Source: Candidatus Nitrosotalea sinensis
GTDB lineage: Archaea; Thermoproteota; Nitrososphaeria; Nitrososphaerales; Nitrosopumilaceae
Length of the DNA stretch: 64,000 nucleotides
NCBI RefSeq assembly: GCF_900143675.1
Contig: NZ_FRFC01000004.1
Span: forward strand, 186,001 to 250,000
Reading direction: 5' to 3'
Shown: one piece after another, positions 44,275-53,698 of the stretch
Layout of the letters: each line of letters opens with the position of its first letter
Position numbering within the stretch: position 1 is the first letter of the stretch
Translations under genes and position numbers: made by a program
The notes under the pieces: generated by a model
Seen by the model: only the letters and a program-made list of their open reading frames with translations
Told to the model about the DNA's origin: nothing
The model's database searches: none

Positions 44275-44352
44275 TGATAAACCAAGTTGTTCAAAAAGCC
44301 CATTATAAGTCTATAATTAAATCAAGACAATACATGCGTGAAAATTTAGATC

Positions 44353-44454
44353 TTAGTGCCAAAAGTTTACCAGGCTTTTCATTATAGATATGGCACCTAT
44401 GACAATACCTGCAGAGCCAACAAGTATTACAAGAATCAAAAATCTTTTATTCAA
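44353..44454 (-). CDS. Possible tiny membrane peptide (33 aa)
   Basis: A short frame (TTG 44454 to TAA 44353) starts (M)NKRFLILVILVGSAGIVI and continues through one hydrophobic helix to VNFWH. Basic residues precede the helix, as in membrane peptides. It lies between the SPOUT methyltransferase and uL3 genes on the same strand. No ATG is available. It may be a real conserved peptide or chance. Confidence 0.35.
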   Translation of the reverse strand: MNKRFLILVILVGSAGIVIGAISIMKSLVNFWH

Positions 44455-44485
44455 TACTCTTTTGCCAGAAGATCCCGTATTAAAA

Positions 44486-45301
44486 CTAGTTACGAGTTAG
44501 CACGTTTAGAACTGAAAGAATGCCAAAGATTGCCTCTTCTAGTCTAACTGTCTCAGTTGCCTGATCTGAGAAAAAGTTCAGGGTGTGAGATCGTGGTATA
44601 TTTCCTACATGTTTTCCCAAGATTTCATGAACTCCTTTTTTTGGAGAGCCAAAGACAAGAAGAACAGGAACATTTGAGATCTCATCAAAGTATTTTTGTG
44701 TTTTATGAATAGGTTTGCCCTTTCTAGAAGTTAGTATGATATCAGATCTCCATTCGGCAAGAAATGTAGCAAGGTTTGATACTTCTTTGACATCATAGCC
44801 CCAATATTGGTTGATCTCGTCTTTATCTATCTGTTTTACAGACAATGTAGGATATCCCTCTTTGAATCGAACTGTAATTCGTTTCCCAATCTCATCTTTG
44901 CTGTAAAATGAGATCAGTTGTTCAAATCCTACGTCGAGGTATTTTTTTCCCTTGTATTGTACTACCACTCCATCTCTTACATCTCCTGCCTTGATTTTTT
45001 TAGGATCAGATGTTTGTACATGTGATGAGATCTTTAGAGGACTCATACTGCCCGCAAATTGAAAATCGTCACTTAATGGATACAATATCTTTCGTAGATA
45101 TTGAGGAGTTTCAACATAACGAAGTAAATTTCTAAGTAAAGATCTGTCTCGATCAGAACCGCTTGATTCTTTGTAAATGTAAATGGTATCTACTCGAAAG
45201 ATAGCGCATGCTCTTGCAATTTGCGCTGTCTTCATTGTTTTGTCAAGCTTTGATGGTTCTTCAGACAGAGAAGAATCAGGAATTGCAATAGAAATTTTCA
45301 A
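44486..45301 (-). CDS. SPOUT-family RNA methyltransferase (MTH1-like)
   Basis: A 271-residue SPOUT-class methyltransferase with an OB-fold insertion. The N-terminal strand MKISIAIPDSSLSEEP and RACAIFRVDTIYIY start the fold. GDVRDGVVVQYKGKKYLDVG lies in the insertion. The C-terminal knot includes VPVLLVFGSPKKGVHEIL and LNFFSDQATETVRLEEA. It belongs to a family of uncharacterised or uridine-N3 RNA methyltransferases. It sits upstream of the uL3 operon, as often in archaea, and probably methylates rRNA. Confidence 0.88.
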   Translation of the reverse strand: MKISIAIPDSSLSEEPSKLDKTMKTAQIARACAIFRVDTIYIYKESSGSDRDRSLLRNLLRYVETPQYLRKILYPLSDDFQFAGSMSPLKISSHVQTSDPKKIKAGDVRDGVVVQYKGKKYLDVGFEQLISFYSKDEIGKRITVRFKEGYPTLSVKQIDKDEINQYWGYDVKEVSNLATFLAEWRSDIILTSRKGKPIHKTQKYFDEISNVPVLLVFGSPKKGVHEILGKHVGNIPRSHTLNFFSDQATETVRLEEAIFGILSVLNVLTRN

Positions 45302-45340
45302 TGACAGTACATGGATAGTAGCGTTATAAAATATTAGGTT

Positions 45341-46090
45341 CTACTTTGGTCTCTTGGCAATATTTTCTTTAGCCTTGACAGCAAAATGTTCAATATCTTT
45401 TTCAGAGGTTCTTGTCAAGAGTTTTGTAGAAAGTGGAATTTGTGCCATCTTGATGTGCTTTACACCTTCCTTGTCTTCACTAACAAGATAAATGGATTCT
45501 ATTGCCATTGCAGCAGCATCTTCAGCAGACATGTCTTTTTTGTAGTTCTTTTCTAGAAATTCAGTAACTTGATCTGCACCTGCACCAATAGCTACTGCAT
45601 CGTATGAGATGTAAGTACCACTTGGATCAGTCAGGTAAATTGTGCTTCCACTTTTATCAATGCCTGCAATTATTAGTGCAACACCAAATGGTCTAACTCC
45701 AGCATATTGTGTATACTGTTGTGCTTGATCAGCCAAGTGTTTGGCCACTGCTTCGACTTCTATTGGTTCGTCATATATCATTCTGTTACTTTGTGAAAAG
45801 AATCTTGCATTATCTACTTGTGATCTTGCATCTGGGATATAGCCAGCAGCGGCTACTCCAATATGATCATCTACTTGGAATATTTTTTGTGTAATATCAG
45901 AATTTTGTAATTTTCGTGGTTTTTCTTCAACTGCAAGTATTATGCCATCTTTGCTTTTGATCCCAATTGCCAGTGTTCCTCTTCGTACTGTTTCAATAGC
46001 ATATTCAACTTGGTATAGTCTACCATCTGGAGAAAAGACCGTAATTGCTCTATCATAACCTGCTGCAGCTGGTAGCATTTCAAAATTCAT
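45341..46090 (-). CDS. psmA: Proteasome subunit alpha
   Basis: A 249-residue alpha subunit of the 20S proteasome. AAAGYDRAITVFSPDGRLYQ and VEYAIETVRRGTLAIGI are the classic N-terminal gate and signature. The ring-forming core follows. The frame opens at 46135, but ATG 46090 or 46078 gives a normal N-terminus and leaves a 39-base divergent gap with DUF371. No beta subunit gene is in the window. Confidence 0.95.
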   Translation of the reverse strand: MNFEMLPAAAGYDRAITVFSPDGRLYQVEYAIETVRRGTLAIGIKSKDGIILAVEEKPRKLQNSDITQKIFQVDDHIGVAAAGYIPDARSQVDNARFFSQSNRMIYDEPIEVEAVAKHLADQAQQYTQYAGVRPFGVALIIAGIDKSGSTIYLTDPSGTYISYDAVAIGAGADQVTEFLEKNYKKDMSAEDAAAMAIESIYLVSEDKEGVKHIKMAQIPLSTKLLTRTSEKDIEHFAVKAKENIAKRPK

Positions 46091-46129
46091 CCTTTGAAGG
46101 TTTAATTTAAGTTTATACAACTTGAGATC

Positions 46130-46546
46130 ATGCATTTTGAGATCTCATTCCATGGTCACAAAAATGTAAGATCATTGCATCCAAAATCAATCGAGATAAC
46201 AACCGAGGAGAATCTTACAGTAAATGGTGATTGCATAGTAGGAGTAAAAGCTTCATGCGGTTGTCTTGGAATCCCAGACAAGATCAAAGAATCATTGAAA
46301 AAAGATCAGACAAAAGTAACATGTACTATACAGGTCAATGATTTTTCATTCAAGATAACAGGTAGCGGTAGTGAAAAGCTCACACTTACAAATCCTCATG
46401 ACATAGTGATAAGAAAAAGTAATTTCACATGCCCCCGAACATTGTCAATTGGTTGCAATGTTGCATCAGATTCAATACCAAGAGAGATGATCGATTTACT
46501 TCAAGATCCCAATACTAAGGGGATCTTCAGAATAGAAGTAGAATAA
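46130..46546 (+). CDS. DUF371 family protein
   Basis: A 138-residue archaeal DUF371 protein. ISFHGHKNVRSLHPKSIEIT and VGVKASCGCLGIPDKIKE are family hallmarks, and SNFTCPRTLSIGCNVAS follows. It looks beta-rich. Function of the family is unknown. It is divergent from the proteasome alpha gene. Confidence 0.9.
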   Translation: MHFEISFHGHKNVRSLHPKSIEITTEENLTVNGDCIVGVKASCGCLGIPDKIKESLKKDQTKVTCTIQVNDFSFKITGSGSEKLTLTNPHDIVIRKSNFTCPRTLSIGCNVASDSIPREMIDLLQDPNTKGIFRIEVE

Positions 46547-46550
46547 AAAA

Positions 46551-47084
46551 TCACTTTTGCAAAAGCAGTTGGCCATTATTTTCAAACACTTTTGCCATTG
46601 CTCTATTGAGAATTTCCATCAATATGTATTCCTCATAATTTGATTCGCTAGTATTTTTCGTACTCTTCTTTTTTATTTTAGAACCTGCATTTTCTGCGAT
46701 GTTTTTTATTACTTTTTCTAGTTTGACTGAAGTGTCAGTTATTGTTTTTGAAAATTCTGTTTCAAAATTAGCTGGTAGTTTATTCCCCATGACCCGGACA
46801 GATGTTCCATAATATTTCATGACAGCACCTCTAACTTCTTCCATTTTTACAATTTCAATAAGTCCAGCATTTTTTAAAACATCAATATGATGTCTAATGG
46901 TAGTGGTTGCTTTTTTGTAACCACTTTTGCTTAGCTCTTCAGCAATTTGTTCTGTATGGAGTTGTTTGTGATACAATATTTGGATAATTTTTATCCGTGC
47001 GGCGTCATCAAGGGCTTTTGCTTGATCGGCATTTGTGCTAAGTATTTTGCTTATTTTGATTTCTTTTTGTAGCAATGTAGACAT
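46551..47084 (-). CDS. ArsR-type HTH transcriptional regulator
   Basis: A 177-residue regulator. The winged helix is DDAARIKIIQILYHKQLHTE then QIAEELSKSGYKKATTTIRH and HIDVLKNAGLIEIVK. A helical C-terminal half follows (ITDTSVKLEKVIKNIAENAG), perhaps for dimerisation. No metal-binding cysteines are seen, so it is not a classical metal sensor. A 9-bp inverted repeat lies about 200 bases upstream. Confidence 0.88.
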   Translation of the reverse strand: MSTLLQKEIKISKILSTNADQAKALDDAARIKIIQILYHKQLHTEQIAEELSKSGYKKATTTIRHHIDVLKNAGLIEIVKMEEVRGAVMKYYGTSVRVMGNKLPANFETEFSKTITDTSVKLEKVIKNIAENAGSKIKKKSTKNTSESNYEEYILMEILNRAMAKVFENNGQLLLQK

Positions 47085-47413
47085 TTGATGATTTTCATTT
47101 TCTGATCGTCCTAAAAGATCAGGAGATCACATTTTTTTGTCCAATACGTAATTTTTTTTCATGTTCCAAGTTTGATTGACTTGACACCAAAATTCTAGTT
47201 TCGTTATAACATTTAGTGCTACAAATGAATCATATTCATAATGCTTGTATCATCATCATACTAGTATAACAAATATCAGACCGTTATGATTAAAATCATA
47301 ACAATACAAAAAATGTGAAAAATTTCAAAAAAATGAAAAAATTGGAAAACATCGTACCATCAAAGGTACAACGACAAACCAAATACAGAACAACCTCAAA
47401 AAGGAAATTCGAG
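47085..47413. other. 329-bp non-coding stretch between purC and the ArsR-like gene
   Basis: No coding frame is seen. It is AT-rich and holds the inverted repeat GTTATGATT-AA-AATCATAAC (47283-47302) and a smaller one, GTACC/GGTAC, at 47353-47368. It probably contains the promoter of the regulator. Confidence 0.5.
47283..47302. promoter_or_regulatory. Inverted repeat, possible operator
   Basis: Arms of 9 bp, GTTATGATT and AATCATAAC, with a 2-base spacer. A dimeric winged-helix protein, such as the ArsR-like product downstream, could bind it. Confidence 0.45.
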
Positions 47414-48253
47414 TTAAAACGAGGTTTTTGTTATCTTTTCGTACGCAGTAATGTATCTTGAAGATAATTCAAGACATAATGATTCAGGAAGTTGTGGTGC
47501 AACAGGTTCTTTTCCTGCATTTCTTTCATCTTCGAATTTTTGTTGATATCCACGAGATGCAAGCCAGTCACGCAGTAGTTGTTTATCGAAACTTTCTTGC
47601 GTCTCCCCCACACGATATGTGTCCTTAGGCCATAGCCTGTACTCATCAGGACCAATGGAATCGCCAAGAACTATAGAGCCATTGATTTTCCCAAATTCTA
47701 ATTTCAAATCTGCCAGAATAAATCCAGCATCATCCGCAATCCTGTGCATTTGACGATAAATCTCTACAGATGTATTTTCTAGCCAATCATACTCTTGTGG
47801 TGTCACAGTATTTCTATCAAGAGCGTCTTTTTTGGTCAAAGGTAGATCATGCGTTTCAGATTTTGTAGTAGGATCAAACAACGGAGTAGGTAACTTGGAT
47901 GCAAGTAGATCGGATGAACCAGTAGGTAAAGAGATCTGTCCTGTTTTCCATCTATGATATAGACTGCCATAAAGATAGCCTCGTACAACACATTCAATTG
48001 GAATCATGTTCATTTTTTTTACAACAATCTTATCTTTGTTTTCAGTTCGGACATAGTGATTAGGTACAGGTAGTTTTTTGAACCAAAACTCTGCAAACCT
48101 ACACAGCACTTCTCCTTTTTTTGGAATAGGAGTTGGAAATTTGACATCAAATGCAGATACACGATCTGAAAAATGGAAGAGTATGTTTCCGTCTGGAAGT
48201 TCATAGATATCTTTGACCTTGCCTGAACGTAGAAACTTCAAACAGGCGGTCAT
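47414..48253 (-). CDS. purC: PurC, SAICAR synthase
   Basis: A 279-residue enzyme joining CAIR and aspartate with ATP. SGKVKDIYELPDGNILFHFS is the family's start. ECVVRGYLYGS and LADLKLEFGKINGSIVLGDS with PDEYRLWP follow, covering the ATP and substrate sites. It resembles the longer eukaryotic/archaeal type. It is the last gene in the purQLF-RAM-purC series, 37 bases after the RAM gene. Confidence 0.95.
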   Translation of the reverse strand: MTACLKFLRSGKVKDIYELPDGNILFHFSDRVSAFDVKFPTPIPKKGEVLCRFAEFWFKKLPVPNHYVRTENKDKIVVKKMNMIPIECVVRGYLYGSLYHRWKTGQISLPTGSSDLLASKLPTPLFDPTTKSETHDLPLTKKDALDRNTVTPQEYDWLENTSVEIYRQMHRIADDAGFILADLKLEFGKINGSIVLGDSIGPDEYRLWPKDTYRVGETQESFDKQLLRDWLASRGYQQKFEDERNAGKEPVAPQLPESLCLELSSRYITAYEKITKTSF

Positions 48254-48290
48254 TGAACTGGCTTGAATTTAAACTGATATACTTGTAGGG

Positions 48291-48536
48291 CTATTTAGTA
48301 CTTTTACCAGGCAGTGCGGGCAATGTGGTTGTAGACAATACATTTGGCACTATACGAATCTTTTTTGTAATAATTTTATCCAATTCAGGCCTTGTAGAGG
48401 CTTGGACTTTGACAAAGATATCGTATTGACCAAATGTTCCTGTTGCTTCCTTTACGCCATCAATTTTTAGAATATCATTCATGACATCCATTTCATGACC
48501 CATTTTGCTTTTGACTAGAACAAATGCGAGTTCCAT
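48291..48536 (-). CDS. Stand-alone Lrp/AsnC ligand-binding (RAM) domain
   Basis: An 81-residue protein that is only the regulatory domain of Lrp/AsnC proteins, without DNA-binding helices. AFVLVKSKMGHEMDVMNDIL and EATGTFGQYDIFVKVQA give the beta-alpha-beta-beta fold. The start is ATG 48536, after GGTGA that overlaps the purF stop. It is between purF and purC; such RAM domains may sense amino acids or purine intermediates. A paralog is at 57728. Confidence 0.88.
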   Translation of the reverse strand: MELAFVLVKSKMGHEMDVMNDILKIDGVKEATGTFGQYDIFVKVQASTRPELDKIITKKIRIVPNVLSTTTLPALPGKSTK

Positions 48537-48537
48537 G

Positions 48538-49974
48538 TTATTCACCTCTTACTTCTGCCCTTGTTTTAAACATGGGCTTTATTCCAAGTGTAGAGTAATC
48601 CCCACTTGAACATGTAAAGCACATCGAGTTTTCGTCCATTCCAACTGCTGCTGCCAGATTCTTGGCATCGTTATAGCCCAAAAAATCTGCACCAATTAGT
48701 TGTCTTACTTTTTCAGTAATTTCTTCCTCAGAGTATTTTCTTCCATCACCCATGTAAGTTACAAGTTCATCTTGAGATGGAAAGTCGATTCCTGCATAGC
48801 ATGGGAATTGTATTTGTGGAAATGTTATCACCATGCTAATTTTTCTAGCGCCGGCTCTTCTCAATGCTTTGATAATGGCCTTAGAGCTTGTACCCCTCAC
48901 TAGACTGTCATCAACAACTACAACATGCTTGCCAGAGATGACTTGAGTAATAGGTATTATCCAGCGATTAATTTCAACTCGGTCTGATTGATGTGGTTCT
49001 ATGAAGCTGCGAAGTGGTCCTTTTCTGCTATATCGGTCTTTTAGTAATCCTTCTTCAAATGGCACACCTAACTCTTGTGCATATCCAAGCGCTGCAGGTC
49101 TTGCAGAGTCTGGCACCGGGATTACTATGTCAGCATCTTTTATTGCAAACTTTCTTGCAAGAAATTGACCTATTCTTTTTCTTGCAAGGTAAATGTTAGA
49201 GCCCTCCATCACACTTGAGGGATGTGCAAAATATGTAAATTCAAATGAACAGTGCGCATATTTTTTTTCTTGTGAAAACATTTCAGATTCCAGTCCCGTA
49301 GGACTAATCTTTAACAATTCACCAGGTTTAACATCACGAACAAGTTGTGCGCCCATTGCAGAAAGTGCAGCTGACTCGGATGCTACAATGTATGTATTGT
49401 TGTCTTTTCTATATCCAAGTACCATTGGTCTGAATCCTTTAGGATCTCTTGCAGCATAAACAGAATTATCATCAGACACAAAGGTAAAGCAAAATGAGCC
49501 TACCATTTCATTTTTTAAGATAGACAATGCATTTCCCAATTTCCCATTCTCAGACATTAGTGTAACAAGTCTTTGAGCTGCAATCAGTGTGTCACTTACA
49601 TTTTGTGGCGTAAATGTACAACCACCAACCATGCCAGTTAGTTCTTCAGCATTTGAGATAGTACCATTATGCGCAACACATAGATCTTTTACCTTCAATG
49701 GTTGTGCATTTTCCAGATTGCTCTTTCCCATAGTAGAATATCGAACGTGGCCTATAGCAGCAGAGGACTCGTATTCTCGTGTAACTTTATCAAAATCTGC
49801 CACGCCAGAAGACACTAGGCCTAGTTGCTTGTATGGTTGCTTTTTTGGGACCGCTATGCCCCAAGCCTCTTGACCTCTGTGCTGTAATGCACGCAAGGCA
49901 TCAATTACCATAGGTATTACGTTTGCACCGTCAAGACTAAAAATTCCAACTACTCCACAGTTTTCTTTAACCAT
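48538..49974 (-). CDS. purF: PurF, amidophosphoribosyltransferase
   Basis: A 478-residue enzyme for the first committed purine step. Cys6 in MVKENCGVVGIFSL is the glutaminase nucleophile after removal of five residues. The PRPP-binding motif is VVVVDDSLVRGTSSKA. Cysteines in AHCSFEF, FPCYAG and MCFTCSSG could hold a [4Fe-4S] cluster, as in Bacillus PurF. It overlaps purL by 8 bases. Confidence 0.96.
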   Translation of the reverse strand: MVKENCGVVGIFSLDGANVIPMVIDALRALQHRGQEAWGIAVPKKQPYKQLGLVSSGVADFDKVTREYESSAAIGHVRYSTMGKSNLENAQPLKVKDLCVAHNGTISNAEELTGMVGGCTFTPQNVSDTLIAAQRLVTLMSENGKLGNALSILKNEMVGSFCFTFVSDDNSVYAARDPKGFRPMVLGYRKDNNTYIVASESAALSAMGAQLVRDVKPGELLKISPTGLESEMFSQEKKYAHCSFEFTYFAHPSSVMEGSNIYLARKRIGQFLARKFAIKDADIVIPVPDSARPAALGYAQELGVPFEEGLLKDRYSRKGPLRSFIEPHQSDRVEINRWIIPITQVISGKHVVVVDDSLVRGTSSKAIIKALRRAGARKISMVITFPQIQFPCYAGIDFPSQDELVTYMGDGRKYSEEEITEKVRQLIGADFLGYNDAKNLAAAVGMDENSMCFTCSSGDYSTLGIKPMFKTRAEVRGE

Positions 49975-52132
49975 GTGTTACAAGTGCCCCCAACGAGTTT
50001 AACCATTTTTCTTGTGCAATATCAACCCTTACGTCTATTAGAAAACTGGTTTGATTTGTAAATAAGATATTTTTATCTGTAAACTTACCAACAGTAGCAC
50101 AAGGGACATTTTTTTGTTTAATAAAAGACATCACAGTGTTTTCTTTTTCAGGATTTATCACAAGTAAGAATCTAGAATGAGACTCTGAGAACAACAATTC
50201 ATCTGGACGTAATTTTTCAGATGGAACCATGTCTAGCGCAATACGGCACCCTATGTCATTTAATATACACAGTTTTGACACCGCAACTGCAAGTCCTCCC
50301 TTAGAGCAATCATGTACAACTTTAACAGCATCATTTGGTAAAAGAGCAAGAATTGTAGATTGTATTTCTCTAGATAATTTCATGTCAACAGTAGGACATT
50401 TACCACCTATTAGATTGTGAACATATTCGTAATATTCAGAACCGCCAAGTTCATCTTTTGTAGTGCCTACGATTATGAGAATATCGTTGTTTTCAATCTT
50501 TTTTGGGATAAGTGGTTTGCCATCAATTAGACCCAATACACCAATTAGAGGAGTAGGCTTTATTGGACCGTTATTAGTTTCATTATACAGACTTACTTTT
50601 CCTCCCACACATGGTATTTCAAAATATTTTGCATAATCAGTTATGGATTGCACAGACTCTTTGAATGTCCAAAAAATTTCTGGGTCTTCTGGATTTCCAA
50701 ATTGTAAATGATCTACCATGCCTATAGGTTTTGCACCAGTACAGATTACATTTCTACAAGCCTCATCAAAACAACCCATAACCCCGTCTCGAGGATTTAT
50801 GTAGCAATGTTTGGAATTGCCATCAATCTTTGCTGCCAAGAACTTGCCATTATCTAGTCTAAGTACGGAAGCATCATTTCCAGGCTTGACAACAGTCCTT
50901 ATTCCTACTTCGTGATCATATTGAGTGTACACCCATTGTTTGCTTGCAATATTTGGATTAGATAGCATTTTCAATAAAGTTGCAGACAGATTTTGCGGTG
51001 TTTCCGGTTTAGTGATTTTTTCAATTGTATCCAAATACCTGGGTTTTGATGAAGGCCTATCAAGAAGAGGAGCATTTGCAACTATCTGACTTGGAAGTGT
51101 AGCAAGAATGTCTTTTCCCAATACAACATTCATCATGGAATCATCGGTTACTTTGCCAATTACAGAATAAGGTACCCTAAATTTCTCACAGATTTTTTTT
51201 AGAGTCTCTAATTTTTTTTCATCGGTAATAACAAGCATTCTTTCCTGGGATTCAGATACCATCAGTTCAGACGGGGACATGTTTTGTTCTCTTTTGTGAA
51301 CAAGTGAAAGGTCAAGTTCAATTCCCACTCCCAAGGCATCGGCAGTCTCAGATATGGCACAGGACAATCCACCACCACCAAGATCCTTCATTGCTTTGAT
51401 ACATTGTTGATTTCTTGCTTCAAGAATTACTTCGATGACTAGTTTTTCAATAAAAGGATCAGGAATTTGAACTGCAGAACGATTTTCTGCCTCTAGTTTA
51501 TCGGAGGCAAATTGCGAACCGCCAATACCATCACGTCCGGTAGATCCTCCAATTAGTACAACATAATCTCCTTTTTCTGCTCTATTTCTGATGAGTTTCT
51601 CTTTCTTACCAAAGCCTATAGAAGATACATCAACAAGTGCATAGTTTGTAAAACAATTATCAAATTCAATTTCTCCACCAATCGTAGGAATTCCAAGGCA
51701 GTTCCCATAATCTGCAATTCCACGAACTGCATTTTTGAACAACCATCTGGCATGACTATCAGTTTCAATATTTCCAAACCTTAGACCGTCAAGAATTGCA
51801 ATAGGTCGTGTACCGGCAGACAGAATATCGCGAATTACACCCCCGACCCCGGTTGCTGCACCTCCATATGGTTCAACAGCTGAAGGGTGATTATGACTCT
51901 CAATGTGTACTGTTACGACGTAGCCATCACCAACATCAAGTACGCCCGAGTCATATCCTGGACCTGAGATAACACGCTCACCGTTCTTTGGTAATATCTT
52001 GAGATGTTTTTTAGACGACTTGTAAGAGCAGTGTTCGGACCATTCAGCTGCTACAATTTGTAATTCTAGAGGATTTGGCTTTCTCCCAATTTTATTTTCT
52101 AGATATTCAGACTCGTTTGGAGTAAGACTCAT
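49967..52132 (-). CDS. purL: PurL, FGAM synthase large subunit
   Basis: A 721-residue enzyme of the small-PurL type that works with PurQ and PurS. The N-terminal EWSEHCSYKSSKKHLK is the signature, and VTVHIESHNHPSAVEPYGGA and GGSTGRDGIGGSQFAS follow. DLGGGGLSCAISE contains the ATP-binding glycines. It overlaps purQ by 4 bases. The third subunit, PurS, is encoded separately at 54136. Confidence 0.96.
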   Translation of the reverse strand: MSLTPNESEYLENKIGRKPNPLELQIVAAEWSEHCSYKSSKKHLKILPKNGERVISGPGYDSGVLDVGDGYVVTVHIESHNHPSAVEPYGGAATGVGGVIRDILSAGTRPIAILDGLRFGNIETDSHARWLFKNAVRGIADYGNCLGIPTIGGEIEFDNCFTNYALVDVSSIGFGKKEKLIRNRAEKGDYVVLIGGSTGRDGIGGSQFASDKLEAENRSAVQIPDPFIEKLVIEVILEARNQQCIKAMKDLGGGGLSCAISETADALGVGIELDLSLVHKREQNMSPSELMVSESQERMLVITDEKKLETLKKICEKFRVPYSVIGKVTDDSMMNVVLGKDILATLPSQIVANAPLLDRPSSKPRYLDTIEKITKPETPQNLSATLLKMLSNPNIASKQWVYTQYDHEVGIRTVVKPGNDASVLRLDNGKFLAAKIDGNSKHCYINPRDGVMGCFDEACRNVICTGAKPIGMVDHLQFGNPEDPEIFWTFKESVQSITDYAKYFEIPCVGGKVSLYNETNNGPIKPTPLIGVLGLIDGKPLIPKKIENNDILIIVGTTKDELGGSEYYEYVHNLIGGKCPTVDMKLSREIQSTILALLPNDAVKVVHDCSKGGLAVAVSKLCILNDIGCRIALDMVPSEKLRPDELLFSESHSRFLLVINPEKENTVMSFIKQKNVPCATVGKFTDKNILFTNQTSFLIDVRVDIAQEKWLNSLGALVTHG

Positions 52133-52809
52133 GCTGTAACGCCCAATGTACTTAGAAGAGATTCAAATATGAGTGAGGCTGGTTTTGCATTTCCAGGATT
52201 AATTATCTGCTCTGCAGATCTCTCAGGATGAGGCATCATTCCCACAACATTTCCTTCTTTATTGCATATGCCTGCAATGTCAAGTGATGCACCATTGACT
52301 TGTTCTGCATATGTGAAAACAATTTGATTATTTTTTTTCAGTGATAGTAATGTTTCTTCATCAGCATAATACCTTCCTTCTCCATTTGCAATTGCAATAG
52401 GAATTCTTTGGTCTAGTTGGAGTTTATTTGTAAATGGAGTTTTATTGTTTTTGACAATTATCTCAGTCCACTTGCACATAAAATTCAATGAAGTATTTTT
52501 TAGTAGTGCCCCAGGCAACATTCCAGATTCTACAAGTATTTGAAATCCATTACATACGCCAAGAACTGGCATGCCTTTTTCAGCCATTTTTTTTACATCT
52601 TTAATTACAGGACTATGGGCTGCAATTACACCTGCCCGCAATCTATCTCCATAAGAAAATCCACCAGGCAGAACTATTGCATCTATGCCTTTTGGTAACT
52701 CATCAGTATGCCAAACAAGCTGAGATTCAAGTTTAAAGACATCGGTTAAGACATGATGCATATCTCGATCGCAATTACTTCCAGGAAAGACAATTACTGC
52801 AACCTTCAC
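52129..52809 (-). CDS. purQ: PurQ, FGAM synthase glutaminase subunit
   Basis: A 226-residue class I glutamine amidotransferase feeding ammonia to PurL. The nucleophile is in VLGVCNGFQIL and the catalytic His/Glu in MMPHPERSAEQ. VIVFPGSNCDRDMHH is the family's start. The start codon is GTG. It heads the leftward series purQ-purL-purF-RAM-purC. Confidence 0.96.
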   Translation of the reverse strand: MKVAVIVFPGSNCDRDMHHVLTDVFKLESQLVWHTDELPKGIDAIVLPGGFSYGDRLRAGVIAAHSPVIKDVKKMAEKGMPVLGVCNGFQILVESGMLPGALLKNTSLNFMCKWTEIIVKNNKTPFTNKLQLDQRIPIAIANGEGRYYADEETLLSLKKNNQIVFTYAEQVNGASLDIAGICNKEGNVVGMMPHPERSAEQIINPGNAKPASLIFESLLSTLGVTA

Positions 52810-52984
52810 AAATCTTGTTACTTTTCAGACATATTAAATTGAATCGTCAAAATTACTGAAAACAAATTCAAAGTCGTTTCTAATGCAGCGATCAAATTCA
52901 AGCAGGCCTAAACCCTTTAAATGAAAAAACATATCAAAAAATCACCTTATCGTTTTATTACAGTACTAGGCACAAGAGAACGAG

Positions 52985-53593
52985 ATGTTAAAGATAGGAA
53001 CTCCCCCTCTTATCACAACAACGCTGGTAATCATCAACATATTGGTTTTCATATATGGTATAATTAGCAATACACAAAATGCCATAATATCCCACTATGG
53101 ATTTGTTCCAAACGAACTATTTCATTCAAGATACATAGGTGATAGCATTTTACGATTATTCACATCAATGTTCATTCACGCAGGAATTGCCCATATTGCA
53201 TTTAATTTGTTTGCACTAGCATACATGGGAGGATTTGCAGAGAGATCCATTGGCAAACCCAAGTTTATTGGGTTATATCTTGTGGCAGGACTCGGAGGTG
53301 CAATTTTTCACGGAATCATATCTTCATACATTCTTGGAAACGGCGATTCAGTACTAATTGGAGCATCTGGAGCAATCTCAGGAATTTTAGGAATATCTGC
53401 TGCCATGGGAGATATCAGAGGATATTATTGGCTTGCAATCCAGGTGCTGTATGTTTTCATAGGCTCTATTGCATCAATCTCAATTGCATTTGCAGCACAT
53501 GTTGGAGGATTTGCCACAGGTTTGGGTTTGACAAAGATGTTGATCGAGATAGAGCGTCGCAAACGCAACCCGTACAAAAATTTCGCAAATTAA
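52985..53593 (+). CDS. Rhomboid-family intramembrane serine protease
   Basis: A 202-residue protein with six transmembrane helices. The catalytic serine is in LIGASGAISGILG near residue 128 and the histidine in AAHVGGFATG near 174. AHIAFNLFAL holds the family's loop HxxxN. All catalytic residues are present, so it should be active. It is divergent from purQ and its stop is 105 bp before the CBS gene. Confidence 0.92.
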   Translation: MLKIGTPPLITTTLVIINILVFIYGIISNTQNAIISHYGFVPNELFHSRYIGDSILRLFTSMFIHAGIAHIAFNLFALAYMGGFAERSIGKPKFIGLYLVAGLGGAIFHGIISSYILGNGDSVLIGASGAISGILGISAAMGDIRGYYWLAIQVLYVFIGSIASISIAFAAHVGGFATGLGLTKMLIEIERRKRNPYKNFAN

Positions 53594-53698
53594 AAATTAT
53601 AAAATAATTTCAGAATAATACAATACAAAAAGAAAATTGTGTAACAAATGTTTTCAAGAGTGGAATCATTTTTATTCCAATATCCGGTGGTACTGGCT

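Noticed and set aside
44115-44303. Minus-strand frame beginning upstream of uL3
   Set aside because: It overlaps the uL3 start in another frame, and uL3 is certain.
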